64,000 bases of DNA from Osedax fenrisi (taxonomy: Eukaryota > Annelida > Polychaeta > Sabellida > Siboglinidae). A program made the position numbers and the translations under genes. The notes beneath the pieces are model-generated. The model saw only the letters and a list, made by a program, of their open reading frames with translations, did no database searches and was not told the DNA's origin. Each line of letters opens with the position of its first letter. Position 1 is the stretch's first letter. The DNA is taken from positions 45,293,452-45,357,451 of the forward strand of contig OZ025244.1 in the NCBI GenBank assembly GCA_964019155.1, in the 5' to 3' direction. Below, one piece after another: positions 38,501 to 51,023 of the stretch.

Positions 38501-39130
38501 CCCACTAGTATTACCACTACTACACACCCCACTACTACCCCTAAAGTATACTAAACCCACTAGTATTACCACTACTACAATACCCACTACTACCCCTAAA
38601 GTATACTAAACCCACTAGTATTACCACTACTACAATCCCCACTACTACCCCTAAAGTATACTAAACCCACTAGTATTACCACTACTACAATCCCCACTAC
38701 TACCCCTAAAGTATACTAAACCCACTAGTATTACCACTACTACAATCCCCACTACTACCCCTAAAGTATACTAAACCCACTAGTATTACCACTACTACAA
38801 TACCCACCACTACCCCTAAAGTATACTAAACCCACTAGTATTACCACTATTACAATCCCCACTACTACCCCTAAAGTATACTAAACCCACTAGTATTACC
38901 ACTACTACAATCCCCACTACTACCCCTAAAGTATACTAAACCCACTAGTATTACCACTACTACAATACCCACTACTACCCCTAAAGTATACTAAACCCAC
39001 TAGTATTACCACTACTACAATCCCCACCACTACCCCTAGAGTATACTAAACCCACTAGTATTACCACTACTACAATACCCACTACTACCCCTAAAGTATA
39101 CTAAACCCACTAGTATTACCACTACTACAA
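32521..39130. repeat. Giant 55-bp minisatellite, 120 copies
   Basis: The unit begins ACTACTACAATCCCCACTAC, continues TACCCCTAAAGTATACTAAA and ends CCCACTAGTATTACC. The period is exactly 55 bp from 32521 to 39120 (6600 bp, 120 units) with no net indel, followed by a 10-bp partial unit. Variation is confined to a few sites: CTAC/CTAT, AATCCCC/AATACCC/ACACCCC, ACTAC/ACCAC and rare CTAGAG. Blocks of variant units recur, showing higher-order duplication. The plus strand has only two G per unit, so the minus strand is G-rich with GGGG runs. Stops in every frame and the 55-bp period (not a multiple of 3) rule out coding. It is not a CRISPR array: there are no unique spacers. Confidence 0.98.
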
Positions 39131-39313
39131 CGATGTATACAATATCATACACATATATGGGAAGTATGATTCACCATGACTAACACACAAGCACACACAC
39201 ACACACACATACACTAACACCCACACACACCTATGCGCGTACACATATACACAGGCTTGAGCAATAAACCGTTGCTATACTAATGATGTGCAGCATATGC
39301 GCACTATATCATG

Positions 39314-39596
39314 TGAGTGTGTGTGTGAGAGTGTGTGTGTATGTGTGTGTGTGTATGTGTGTGTGCGCGCGTGTGAGAGTGTGTGTGTGAGAGTGAGTGT
39401 GTGTGTGTATGTGTGTGTGTGCGCGCGTGTGAGTGTGTGTGTGTGTGTGAGTGTGTGTGTGTGTGCATGTTGTGTGTGTGTGTGTGTGTGAGTGTGTGTG
39501 TGTGTGCATGTTGTGTGTGTGTGTGTGTGCGTGAGAGTGAGTGTGTGTGTGTGTGCGCGCGTGTGTGAAAGAGTGTGAGTGTGTGTGCGCGTGATT
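39314..39596. repeat. (GT)n compound microsatellite
   Basis: GT repeats interrupted by GAGAGT, GCGCGC and GCATGTT, with internal duplicated blocks (39455-39480 and 39490-39515 are alike). Poly-Cys/Val and poly-His/Thr frames here are artefacts. Confidence 0.92.
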
Positions 39597-41091
39597 TAAT
39601 TATGAATTATTAACGGTTTGATTACCAACACCAGTAGTGGTCAGTAGTGGTCAACAGTGGCCACCGCTAGACCGGAAACGAGTGCTTAATCGCTTGACCG
39701 GATGCTGTATTTCTACCTGACAATAACATCACAGAATCTGTATCTCAACTCTCTCAATATCGTCATTATGTTAACGATTTGTGTATAATAGTGGAGGAGA
39801 AGGAAGAGGATAAGGGGATTGAGGAGGAGGGGAGATTAAGAATCGGGAGAAGGAAGAATAGTGTTTGATATAACGCAAGGAGTTATTTATATGCGTGTGT
39901 CTATAGGCATATATATATGTATACGGTATGAGTGTGTTTATTTGCTATACGATGCATATGTATGCGTATACTTGTGTGCGCGTATTGATATTGTACATTG
40001 CATACTGTATTGGTACGCTAATGTAATAAGGACGTAAATGTCCTCCTGTCGTGATGATATTAGTGCAGTATACCACCGATAGGCTGATGTGTGATTCAAT
40101 CACACGTAATCAGACTGCATATCGTATTACGTAATACACGTATCGGTTATGTAACTGATGTCGTGTACATTAATACAACTATATCTATATACGCATTCTT
40201 AGTAGACCTTGTACATGGAAATAGTACATCTTATTACGATTGTTCAATGCGTATTATCTATATCTATTTATAATATGTATTATAGTATATAAACTATATA
40301 AACTACACATTACACACATATATATATATATATATATACTGTATAAACTATACATAGTAAACATGGCAGGTGTATATACGAAATGTATCTATTAGCGTGT
40401 GTGTGTGTGTTTACATTACAATGTATCAGCGTGGTGATGAAGAGGAGGAGACTGAGGAGACTGAGAAGGAGGAGACATGTATCACGAGGAGATGACGTAT
40501 ACGCCTCCTCCTATTGTACAATACAGTAAGCCGCTTCCCCTCCTTTGATGTTGTATGCAGCCGACGTCGAAATAGATCTGCGTGGTTGTGCACGAGTTGA
40601 ACTTCGGCCCATTTATAAATAACGCCCCCTATTATGTAATCTAACTATTCTAATTAGTAATCGCGATCTCGATCAGAAATAAGACACATAAGAACAAACT
40701 ACATGCATGTATGCATATATACATAATATATGTACATAATATTTATATATATATATATATAAATAATATATATATATATATAATATATATTTATATATAT
40801 ATAATTGGTTACATATATGTATACTATAGTATATATTATACTCGGTAGATAATAATTAGTTGACATATGGTTATGGTATAATCTCACACACACGCGCACA
40901 ATCACGTCGTACGTGCGCACACAATCGTATTGATTACATACGCACCTCGCACACACCCACACACCCCCACACACACACCCCCACACACATAGGCGCGCGT
41001 GTACAATATGCATAATTAAACATAAACATCGGATTATATTATCTTATACTATCTCAATCACTCTCTGTTTAATACAACACACTCTACTATA

Positions 41092-41147
<56 letters not shown>

Positions 41148-41160
41148 TATATATTAATAT
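39597..41160. other. Non-coding DNA, purine tracts and microsatellites
   Basis: Two purine-rich stretches (39790-39870 and 40436-40495). The second includes a 24-codon acidic frame from ATG at 40421 (MYQRGDEEEETEETEKEE then stop), too short and unsupported to call. (TA)n runs lie at about 40750-40800 and 41094-41155; a CA-rich region lies at 40885-40990. Confidence 0.5.
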
Positions 41161-41513
41161 TAACCGCAACCTTAGTTCACGTATAGTGCATGCATATCAA
41201 ATATCTGCACACGCGTTTACATCACATACACACACACACATACTGGTGTACACACCACATATTACAATGCGCACACATACGCACACGCACACGGTATATG
41301 TCTGTAACTATTACGTCATCGAGTACACACATATAGTTACGTAATACATACATAGATACGCGCTATTACATCATCGCTAACACACACATGTAATAATAAG
41401 CACATCAGCAATAACACTAACATAAACCACAGCCGGATGCGAGCGGCTCTATCTCTGATTGTAATATACGCACACTTCACATCACATATATTACACTCGT
41501 GTACAAACGCACG

Positions 41514-41544
<31 letters not shown>

Positions 41545-41584
41545 GTACACACACACACGTACACACACACGTACACACACATGT

Positions 41585-41880
41585 ATGCACGATATACCCT
41601 ATAGAGTTTGAAGCCCACGACTTGATTAATTCCGTTATCTTTCCTAAACTCGATTACAAGCGCGCCCACATCTATACCTACGCAATTGCGCGTGTGTCGC
41701 TCGCGGGAAGCGTTAATTGCTTCTTTCACTCCACGTGGAAAAGCCCTCCGTTACGCCCCCTCCACGCTACCGAGTCTATATTTAGACACTGGAATAACCT
41801 CGTTCGGCCGCTGTCAATCAGCGAACACGTGATTCTAATAAATATTGATTTCTTGTTAGATAATAGCATTAATTAGTGTA
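41585..41880. promoter_or_regulatory. Non-repetitive island, possible enhancer
   Basis: About 300 bp of mixed-composition sequence between CA and TA microsatellites. It has CTGTCAATCA at 41811-41820 (the same ten bases as at 22091), GATTAATTCC, TTATCT (GATA-like), CACGTGGAA and TAATTAG near the end. It is open on both strands in parts, but neither translation resembles a protein I know, so I prefer a regulatory reading. Confidence 0.35.
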
Positions 41881-41901
41881 TGCGCTATGAATATTAGTTC
41901 C

Positions 41902-41904
<3 letters not shown>

Positions 41905-41943
<39 letters not shown>

Positions 41944-42005
41944 ATACTGTAAGAAGTATTATTATAATAGTGTATATATAATTTATAATTAATTTATAAT
42001 CAATT

Positions 42006-42096
<91 letters not shown>
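41905..42096. repeat. Two long (TA)n tracts
   Basis: TA runs at 41905-41941 and 42011-42096, separated by AT-rich sequence. Confidence 0.9.
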
Positions 42097-42103
<7 letters not shown>

Positions 42104-42830
42104 CATTTATTATTTATTTTATTCTATAATATCAAGATTATAACAACAAAATCAAGTTTATTACATATATTAATTTGCTATACTAAATTTAAAATAAACA
42201 AATTAAAAATAATAGAAAATATAAAAATTAATAATAAAGATTACTAAGTACAAGACATACAGCAAATGTCGTAGGGTTTGACCACATAGCTAGAGAGAAA
42301 CTTTCTCTCTAGCTCTATGGGCCAAACACACATTATTAAACACATTATATATACATTGCATACTAGATTCGGTGGAATCATCAATTAAAACAAAACACCA
42401 TTTTTAAAATGGTAATATTTATTATGTGGTTAGAATTACTAGGAAAATCACTAGGCTACGCATATTTATAATTTAACTAGTTAACATAATGTATTTAAAA
42501 AAATTATATTATCGTTTTATTCATTAGTAATGAATCATTACTAAATATAATGTTATTGAATTTTAATTTGAATATTTTTTTATTAAAAGGTATTAAAATA
42601 GTGACATATAGGATACATCAAAATTGTAAGAATATTATGTAAATTTACATTCTTAAAATTAGTGTATTAAAACCTTTTCGATTAACATTTAAAAAATATT
42701 ATTTAATTATTTAATAAATATAAACGACTACTATATTTTTTGTTGTTGATTAAATGAATGAAAATAGTAATATTTGAGGTGGTCCGAATTAGGGTAGTCT
42801 CCCCTATATTTACGTTTATTTAGTATATCT
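42097..42830. other. AT-rich island, probable transposon relic, with a repeated palindrome
   Basis: The first 130 bp (ATT-rich, AAAATAAACAAATTAAAAATA) resemble the 3'-UTR composition of the LINE at 2361. At about 42288-42316, TAGCTAGAGAGAAA, one C and its complement form a hairpin matching 1635-1664; the flanks GGTTTGACCACA and GGGCCAAAC extend the symmetry. GGTGGTCCGAATT near 42779 faintly recalls the foldback subrepeat. No ends identified. Confidence 0.45.
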
Positions 42831-42850
42831 ACAATTTAGGTATTATATCA

Positions 42851-42887
<37 letters not shown>

Positions 42888-42930
42888 CATACTCATGCAC
42901 ATGTATATATATAATGTAATGTAAATAAAC

Positions 42931-42973
<43 letters not shown>

Positions 42974-43219
42974 TGTATATACAAAACAACAGTAAGCCAT
43001 CCCACGTGATCATACATCATATAGTTACATCTAACTAACCACCAGCCACCACCGCTGATACACTCCTCCCTCTCTTCCCGCCTCCATCCAACCCTCCCTC
43101 CCTACCCGTCAGTCAGTCTTACATCACTTGACCAGCACACGTCGTGAGGGCTGTGATCCAACTCATTCACACTAGTTTATACAGAACTGACCACTATTAA
43201 TACAAAATACTACTACTAT

Positions 43220-43254
<35 letters not shown>

Positions 43255-43806
43255 ACACTACCACTAATACACACATTTAACATTACCGAATACACATTAA
43301 TCATTAGACATCTCACGCTTTCTCTCCATCTCTCGTACACTCTCACGCTCTCTCGCTCTCTCTCTCTCACTGGTTTCCGGTTATTATATGGGCGTATATA
43401 CCGGATGTTATGATATATGTCGGTGGCTACCTGTAGGTGGTGTCACTTACAATAACCACGTGTTGTTTAGTGTATATCAACCTCATCCCGTTGAACGATG
43501 CTGATACCAAAACTATTATTCTAGAACCGTAGTATCAAAGATTTTGCGAAACATAGAACCTTTAAAAAATATTTGATAGTATACTATAGGTAGACATAAG
43601 ATTTTGCGAAGCAAATTATAATACATTAGAAACATTGTTGGGTATAGTGTGTAGTAGCGTGAATATACTGCAGTGTACTGTATAGTATATACAGAGTATA
43701 CACTGTATAAGTATGTATACGCTGATATCCACGGTTAGGTTGTTTGTGTAAACATTTATGAAAGTTCAATGTAAGCAAAATTATATAAGAAAAGTTATTT
43801 TTCAGT

Positions 43807-43860
<54 letters not shown>

Positions 43861-44106
43861 ATTGATGGATCAGAATTATTTATAGTGAATAAATTATCCT
43901 ATCTCTAAATATTCACTAACATTTCACTACATATGTTACGAAGTTGAACTGTAGGTTCGTATGGCTATAGCTTCATACACGTCTACTTAGTAGTAGACAA
44001 TGTCTTAGTAGTAGACATACACGTTCAACTAGCATACTATTAACACTGACGGCCCTACTGCTGCGTGTATTGTATTGTTACTATAACACGGAAATAGGGT
44101 ATACTA
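42831..44106. other. Non-coding DNA with (TA)n, (ACT)n and MITE-end fragments
   Basis: TA runs at 42853-42880, 42935-42970 and 43808-43855; (CTA)n at about 43205-43255. Two same-strand copies of a MITE terminal motif lie at 43536-43550 (AAAGATTTTGCGAA) and 43598-43615 (AAGATTTTGCGAAGCAAA), matching the ends of the 453-bp element at 63385. No gene seen. Confidence 0.55.
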
Positions 44107-44276
44107 CCTAACACCCACCTACCTAACACCCACCTACCTAACACCCACCTACCTAACACCCACCTACCTAACACCCACCTACCTATCACCCACCTACCTA
44201 TCACCCACCTACCTATCACCCACCTACCTATCACCCACCTACCTATCACCCACCTACCTGTCACCCACCTACCTAT
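44107..44276. repeat. 15-bp minisatellite, ~11 copies
   Basis: The unit CCTAACACCCACCTA switches to CCTATCACCCACCTA about halfway. The period is a multiple of three, so the minus strand appears open with repeating GRWVI; this is an artefact of the repeat. Confidence 0.92.
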
Positions 44277-44578
44277 CATATATCACCTCGTGTAGTGTGA
44301 TCATCAAATACCCATTATAAGTATGCGATACACACTTACATTGTACACTGTACAATGTACACTGTATATAGAGGTAATGTACACTCAGTGTACAATGTAC
44401 AGTTGTATAATCGTTGTATAATACACGCGCACCATGTACAGCACCATGTATACTAGAATACCCCGCGCCGCGCATATCTCTAATATAATATATTATCAAT
44501 GTAATCATTTGTCGATGTATAATGCTAATATTTAAGATGTTTCAATACTCAACAGTGAAGATGCATACGCATAACTGC

Positions 44579-44870
44579 CTGCGTGGCTCAGTGGTTAAGG
44601 CGTCAGACACACAAGCAGTAGGACAAGGGTTCGACCCTCGTCCGGACCATTAATTAATTTTATAAAATGGGTCTTAAAATATTATTTAGAAGTGATCTTA
44701 TATAATTGTGTATAAATAAATGATCGGCTCTCGTTAAAACCACGGATGCCTTAACATGAGAGCGGCTTCGAAGGGACATTAGAGCCATATATGGTTATAA
44801 GTGAAAACTTCATCTAAGTTCCTGGATGGGATGAAAGGACTCCACCAAATAACAATAAAAATAACAATAC
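44579..44870 (+). mobile_element. tRNA-derived SINE
   Basis: The head contains a pol III A-box-like TGGCTCAGTGGTTAAGGCG (44584-44602) and a B-box GGTTCGACCC (about 44628-44637) at tRNA-like spacing. The order and the GGCGTCAGAC run resemble a Leu/Ser-type tRNA. The stems pair poorly, so this is not a functional tRNA gene. A unique body of about 200 bp follows (including GGATGCCTTAACATGAGAGC), ending in an A-rich tail AATAACAATAAAAATAACA. I could not assign the body to a known SINE core domain. The target duplication is unclear. Confidence 0.78.
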
Positions 44871-45366
44871 ATACATGTATGGGTGTATGGGTCTGTGTGG
44901 TGTGTGACGTGTATTAACACCACGCCCTATAGTACGAGTCTGACGACGTCTGTAACACATCGCGCATGACCGTAACTTTGGTGAACTGTGACCCCTAGCA
45001 CCCTAAGGGGCGCTAGCATTAGCTTACTCTACGGGTTGCACCGTGTGCGCACACACACACGCGCACACACACACGCGCACACACACACGCGCACACACAC
45101 GCGCACACACACACGCACGGAGATGCACGTGGATTAGTGCGAGGTACATACGTGAATACAGACACACCGCAGAACCCTCATGTGTAATCAATATCTCATT
45201 CTGATTGTATCACGACATCGATATGTGTTTAGCGTGCGTGTGTGCGTGCGCATACACACGAACGCACACACGCACGCACTCTCACACTCGATAGTGTACA
45301 ACTTTAATTAACATTGTTCTCACGACAGTCATCTTATTATGTGAGATCAGGCTGATACTTATAATA

Positions 45367-45408
<42 letters not shown>

Positions 45409-45648
45409 CTATATATGTATATATGTGTGTGTATATAAATCAATATGTATATAATACGAGTTTGTGTGTAAAGTGTACGACGTAATGGCTGTGTACTGGC
45501 TTCTCTAGCCGTCAATCAATACCCGACATTACCATTAGCCACGCCCCTAGGCGTTACTGATTCTATCGGTCGCTCGTGATGAGTTTTATAATGGTGACTG
45601 GAGATTGTAATTTACTGCTCTGGGACGTGTGTTGTTTTCGTATATATG

Positions 45649-45684
<36 letters not shown>

Positions 45685-47160
45685 TATTTTAGATATTATC
45701 TTGATAGTGATGAAATGATTTAAACATCAGAGCCGTCCACTATAATTACGTATCTTTATACCCGGCCACCTTTACCCCTATATCGCATACCTACGGGGTG
45801 TAAGATTTACCGACTACCTTACACCTCCTCGCCCCGCTGTGGTACCAATACATGTACATACATCTAACGCTGAATAAGTACACGTGCACCCGTAGTGTGA
45901 TGTGCAGTGTTATCGATACGTTATCACCGCTATCAAGCCGTCTGATAACCGATACCAGCCTCACGATAGCAGCCTCACTATTGCTCTCTAGTGATTCATG
46001 TCCTGGTGATTCATATCCTCGGGGGGGGGGGGGATGCATACATGCACACGCACACACACACACACACACACACGCTGGTTAATGTCCATCGTGTATACAT
46101 CGTGACTATATTACTAGTATTCGAGATTATACACGTGTTTTAAGCACGTATTGAAACTAAAATATAATGCATTTTTATAAATGTTAATTAAAGTAAATTT
46201 GTAATAATAATAATAATAATTGTTATTATAATAATAACAATAACAAACTACTTTAACGAAAATGTATAGATAATTATTAATAGGATAATAGAAAACACTA
46301 AAATCATTAACATTTACACGCTTGTAATATACTCATATTTTCTGGCTGGCGCGTAAAGAAGCTGTAATACAATCTCACCCAATTAATTATTATATTACGC
46401 AATAGCACTATAGTGTTAAGCTATGATGTAATACGACCTGCGCACGATTGCGTTATAATCACCACGGCGTGCGTTACGCAATAGTATGCGTGCGTCTGCG
46501 CGTGTCTGTCTGTCTGCGTGTGTTTTATGAACTATGCGCGCGTACATAAAAAGTATGCCTACTTGGCTACATTCTCAGCTGTCAATACTGCTGCTGCTGG
46601 CTCATTCTAGATTTATACCGCGATTGCGTGTGATAACGTACGCATCAATGATATCACTACACTCACTGCTGAGGAGGAGGGGCTTCTCTCTCTATCTATA
46701 TGCTATAAGATACAGTAGTGGTACTTACTGTATGTGTACGTATGTATGTATGTCAAATGTGTACAATTACACTGTATAATGTAAACTGTATATGCATACA
46801 CATATAATTGACTTGTCTACACATGCTATGTATGTTGACTACGCATTTAGCTCCCTCTCTCTCTCTCTCTGTACACACAGAACTCTATCATGACACTGGT
46901 ATAACGTTACAGACCTCTAGGGAGGGTCACTAGCGGATGTAGGTACCCGGGCAGATAACCCCCTAACATATAACCCATATAATAGCCCTTCACTGTATAC
47001 CCCATAGGGTGTCTACATGTACATATAGTATACACTGTATACAGCAGGCGGCTCGGTGTACACAAGATACCACCCACGACGTTGGTGGTGTGCGGCAATA
47101 CGTGTACTAGCGGCACTCGAGTGTGCGGTTCTAGTGTGCGCCCGCTCATTAATCACCTAC
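44871..47160. other. Non-coding DNA with microsatellites
   Basis: CA/CG tracts (45045-45120), (TA)n (45370-45408), (GA)n (45660-45685), poly-G (about 46020-46034), (CA)n (46050-46075) and (ATA/TTA)n (46203-46245). Less repetitive stretches at 45480-45650 and 45720-46020 contain GATA-like and CCACGCCCC motifs but no recognised exon. Confidence 0.5.
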
Positions 47161-47189
47161 ATCACTGCCGGGCGCTCGCGCTCCAACAG

Positions 47190-47273
47190 CTGACGTAATA
47201 CCTCTCGCGTTATTACGCAATATTACGCAACATCTCGATGAGCGTTGTTACGCAATAGTACACGTGACGTCAT
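47190..47273. promoter_or_regulatory. Cluster of five bZIP-type sites
   Basis: TGACGTAAT (47191-47199), ATTACGCAA (47212-47220), ATTACGCAA (47222-47230), TTACGCAAT (47248-47256) and TGACGTCAT (47265-47273) lie within 84 bp. These match CRE and C/EBP/PAR-type half-site combinations. Function is inferred from motif density only. Confidence 0.4.
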
Positions 47274-47364
47274 ACATTAGGTAATCAATGCGCGCGCGAG
47301 CATACATTAACTCTCTCCCTATCTTATTAATGCTATGTTAATGATATGCTAAGTCTAATACCTG

Positions 47365-47660
47365 GTCTACATACGCTGTCTACATATAATGTCTACATAT
47401 AATGTCTACATATAATGTATACATATAATGTCTACATATAATGTCTACATATAATGTCTACATATAATGTCTACATATAATGTCTACATATAATGTCTAC
47501 ATATAATGTCTACATATAATGTCTACATATAATGTCTACATATAATGTCTACATATAATGTCTACATATAATGTCTACTTACGATGTCTACATACGATGT
47601 TTACATACGATGTCTACATACGATGTCTACATACGATGTCTACATATAATGTCTACATGT
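47365..47660. repeat. 13-bp minisatellite, 22 copies
   Basis: The unit GTCTACATATAAT is repeated without indels from 47365 to 47650, then a partial copy. A block of units with ACGAT in place of ATAAT sits near 47578-47640. Confidence 0.93.
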
Positions 47661-50600
47661 GTTGATCGGCTACATGTTGTACACGAGTGGTAGTATCTCT
47701 AGTAATCTACCCCACCCGACCCTATGGGGTGAACCCGAAATGTGTCTCCCACAGTATACCATATATATACTGTAGTATCTAATCGTTATTAATCTAGACC
47801 GCACTACTACCACTACAGTAATCACACGCCTACTTAGCCACAGCTATTGTTGTGACAGCCTCTATTACGTAATACACATAGTTCTAGGCCATAGTTCAGA
47901 GCGATCACGCGCCTAAACTATATCACGGACCGAGCGAAAGCGCGAGATATCGCGAGACAATGCTGTCACGTGCCGGACAGTGGTCAGTGGTCAGTAATTA
48001 CCGGCGTGGTGTTATTAATTAGCTTTGTGTGTGATAGGTGTTGTTGCGTAATGGTCACGTGTGCGGGCGTTATGCGGGCGTCACTTCCGGGCTACACCTC
48101 GCTAGCTAGCTAGGATTACCTACCATACTACAGGATGTGTACACACACACACACACACACACATAGGTCGTATACTATGCGTGTGTGTGCGTGTGTGTGC
48201 GTGTTTAATTGATTTTTTGTGGTAAGAAATCGTAAAATCTCAACCTAAAAACACTAATAACAATATTGACGACTCTGGTGTATAAAGATCTGTTATCTCG
48301 TCTCTATAGACAGGTAACGTGCTTATACGGGTAGCTAATGGCGTACGGGGTGTTGAATAGGTAGATAGTAAATGTATATCTACGCGTGTATTATATATAA
48401 TTACAGATTATGAATGTTATGAAATTATATATATATGTATGTTATCTGTAGATAACACTATTTTTGTTGTAACGAATGCGTAGCTTCTGATGGATTATAC
48501 ACGCATTATCTATATATATATATATAACTACTACAGTTGTTGTTGTTGTGGTGGTCTGCATCAGTGATGCTGTATCGGTACGTTACTCTATCGAGGTACG
48601 CTGTATCGAGGTAAGACGTAGGTAATAGGTGTTTACATACAACGTATACTACTACAGCGTGTGTCTGTGTGTCGTACCTGTGCTAATGTTGTCTACATCT
48701 TAGTTACTATGTTACTATGGTGGGACTCTATATGTGCCCTATAGGGTTAATAAGCATACACACATGTATTATGGTTGTAGGCTTGTAAACGTATTGTATT
48801 CCTCAGTGAGTCAGTGATACAACGGTTCAATAACTAAAGTGCCCCCTACCGCTAGACCGTGTGTCACCGCGGTACACTATCTATGGTACCGCCCCCCCCC
48901 CATAACGACCACCACCAGCACCATCCCTACCACTGTACGGCTCGTATGCTAGTCTACGTGAACCGTGACATCACTACTATTACCGCCATTACTACTACGA
49001 GCCGAGTCTCAATTCTTAACTAGGCACCGTCACACTACTAGCAATACTAGCCTACCACCAAAGCCCTACCACCTCGTAGCAAAGTCAGACCGCGCACCGT
49101 TACATGCCTAGCGTCGCTCTGCTCGTACCGTTACATCACTAGCGGTTACCTCTACAGAGCCATTGTTCACGGATTACGTTCACACACACACACACACAAC
49201 ACCTAACGCGTTACGTCACTACCGTACTATTAGGTCATTCAGTCTCCCTCGCAGCATGCGGCGTGTTATCATCTTCTAGAAGCATTATTACTAGTTAACA
49301 TTGAACAGCCAATCAGCGGCCAGCATTCGAGATCGTGATATGAATATATTCTTATTTATTACGATAGGCGCCGCCTGTTAATAATTAATATACATATACA
49401 GTGTGTATTACGCACACACGCGCACACACACACGCACACACACACACACTACTATTAAGTGACCTATACCATGGATGCGTGTAGCCACATTACTGATATT
49501 TGTGTTGGAACATTCGAGATGTTTACTTCTTTCTCTAAGGCCCTACACTGTAGCCCCTACACTACTTGTATGTGATACCATTTGTACTTCTTTGTTCTCG
49601 TGTTTTCTCGTTCAATATCGCGTTTAGTTAATACTCTCTCGCTCTAGTAATAACATTGAGCGTGACACCTTGACAGCTATTGTTATCATTGTAATTGTAA
49701 TGCGAGTCACGCATGATTTATAGAGAATGATATTAGATTACACATAAACTCAAACATAAACACACACACACGTAAACACACCATAATCTATTTGATGATT
49801 CATTACTTATAATTAATGACTAATGTTATTGCTGTTTGTGATTAACCCGGCGTGACCCCTGCACTACTAGGCTTTACATCATCCCTGCAGGGGTCATACA
49901 CGGTGATTGTCAAGTGTACACACACACACATAAACACACATACACATACATATATGCACACGCACTTAACATATCATCAAGTGTACGCAGTGATGCGGTG
50001 TATAAGAGTGATGGTACTACTGGTGTATGCACTACAGTGTACAGTGTATGATTAACAATATATCAATAATCATGTTGTGCTGTCATATTAGTATAATTAC
50101 TGATATTATATCATCATACGATATCCTAGGATTTACTATTATATTATAGAATAGTAATGTATAGTTACGTATAATATACTACGTTAGTATATAGTTTATT
50201 ATATAAGAATAGCGGAAATAGTACACATATAGTACATATTATATAGGTAGACATTCTATCTCTCGAAACAATCACTTTATAATATACATCTTGTGTAGTT
50301 GCATATTGCATTCGTGTTGGACCGTTGACATGCCTAGTCGTTTGGAACCGTTACGTCGCTACCACTAGAACTCGCCATCCGTCCGTCAATCACGTGCCGA
50401 ATTAAACGCCCCCTTCATCCGATAGGCACGCCTCTTACTCGCGATGATTATGATTATTATGATTACGTTAATGTAGGCGTGTCCTAATAATAACACGATT
50501 GCGTAATACGCGCGTGCGAGTGCGGCTAGTGATCCGCACACGTGTGTGTGTGTTGGTGTGTGCGCTCGTTAATAAACGTACACACACGCTCTCTCTCTCG

Positions 50601-50962
50601 CTACGGTAGGTACACTCTACTATTGTTTATTAACAACAAACAATGCGATACGGATACCACTGCGCACACACACACACTAGCATGCGTATGTGTGTGCGCC
50701 ACACTACACACTGTACTGCCAGATGGTAGCGAAGAGTTAATGTTAACAGATAGTTAAACATACTTATGTAGGCTAATAAACCTGCCACTACCATTATGTA
50801 TTATAACAATATATATATATCGCAATATAAATATGTATTACATTTATATTATCAATAAACTATAATTTTTAGACATTATATATATATATATATTTAATGT
50901 TGTATATTACACCATATTAACATACCCACATTCACAAACACATACACAAACACACGCATATA

Positions 50963-51023
<61 letters not shown>

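Noticed and set aside
32521..39130. CRISPR-like regularly spaced repeat
   Set aside because: Units are contiguous and near-identical throughout; there are no unique spacers, and the context is an animal genome.
40421..40495. 24-codon acidic frame MYQRGDEEEETEETEKEE
   Set aside because: A purine-rich tract gives Glu codons by composition. There are no clear acceptor and donor signals, and no match to a RERE segment that I can defend.
41337..41876. Overlapping frames on both strands of about 125-130 residues
   Set aside because: Half of each is CA/GT repeat. The non-repetitive half resembles no protein I know, and both strands being open argues for chance.
44055..44279. 74-residue frame with GRWVIGRWVIG repeats
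   Set aside because: It is the translation of a 15-bp minisatellite; there is no start context, domain or splice support.
44579..44655. A functional tRNA gene
   Set aside because: Only the promoter boxes are conserved. The acceptor, anticodon and T stems pair poorly, and the sequence continues into a SINE body with an A-rich tail.
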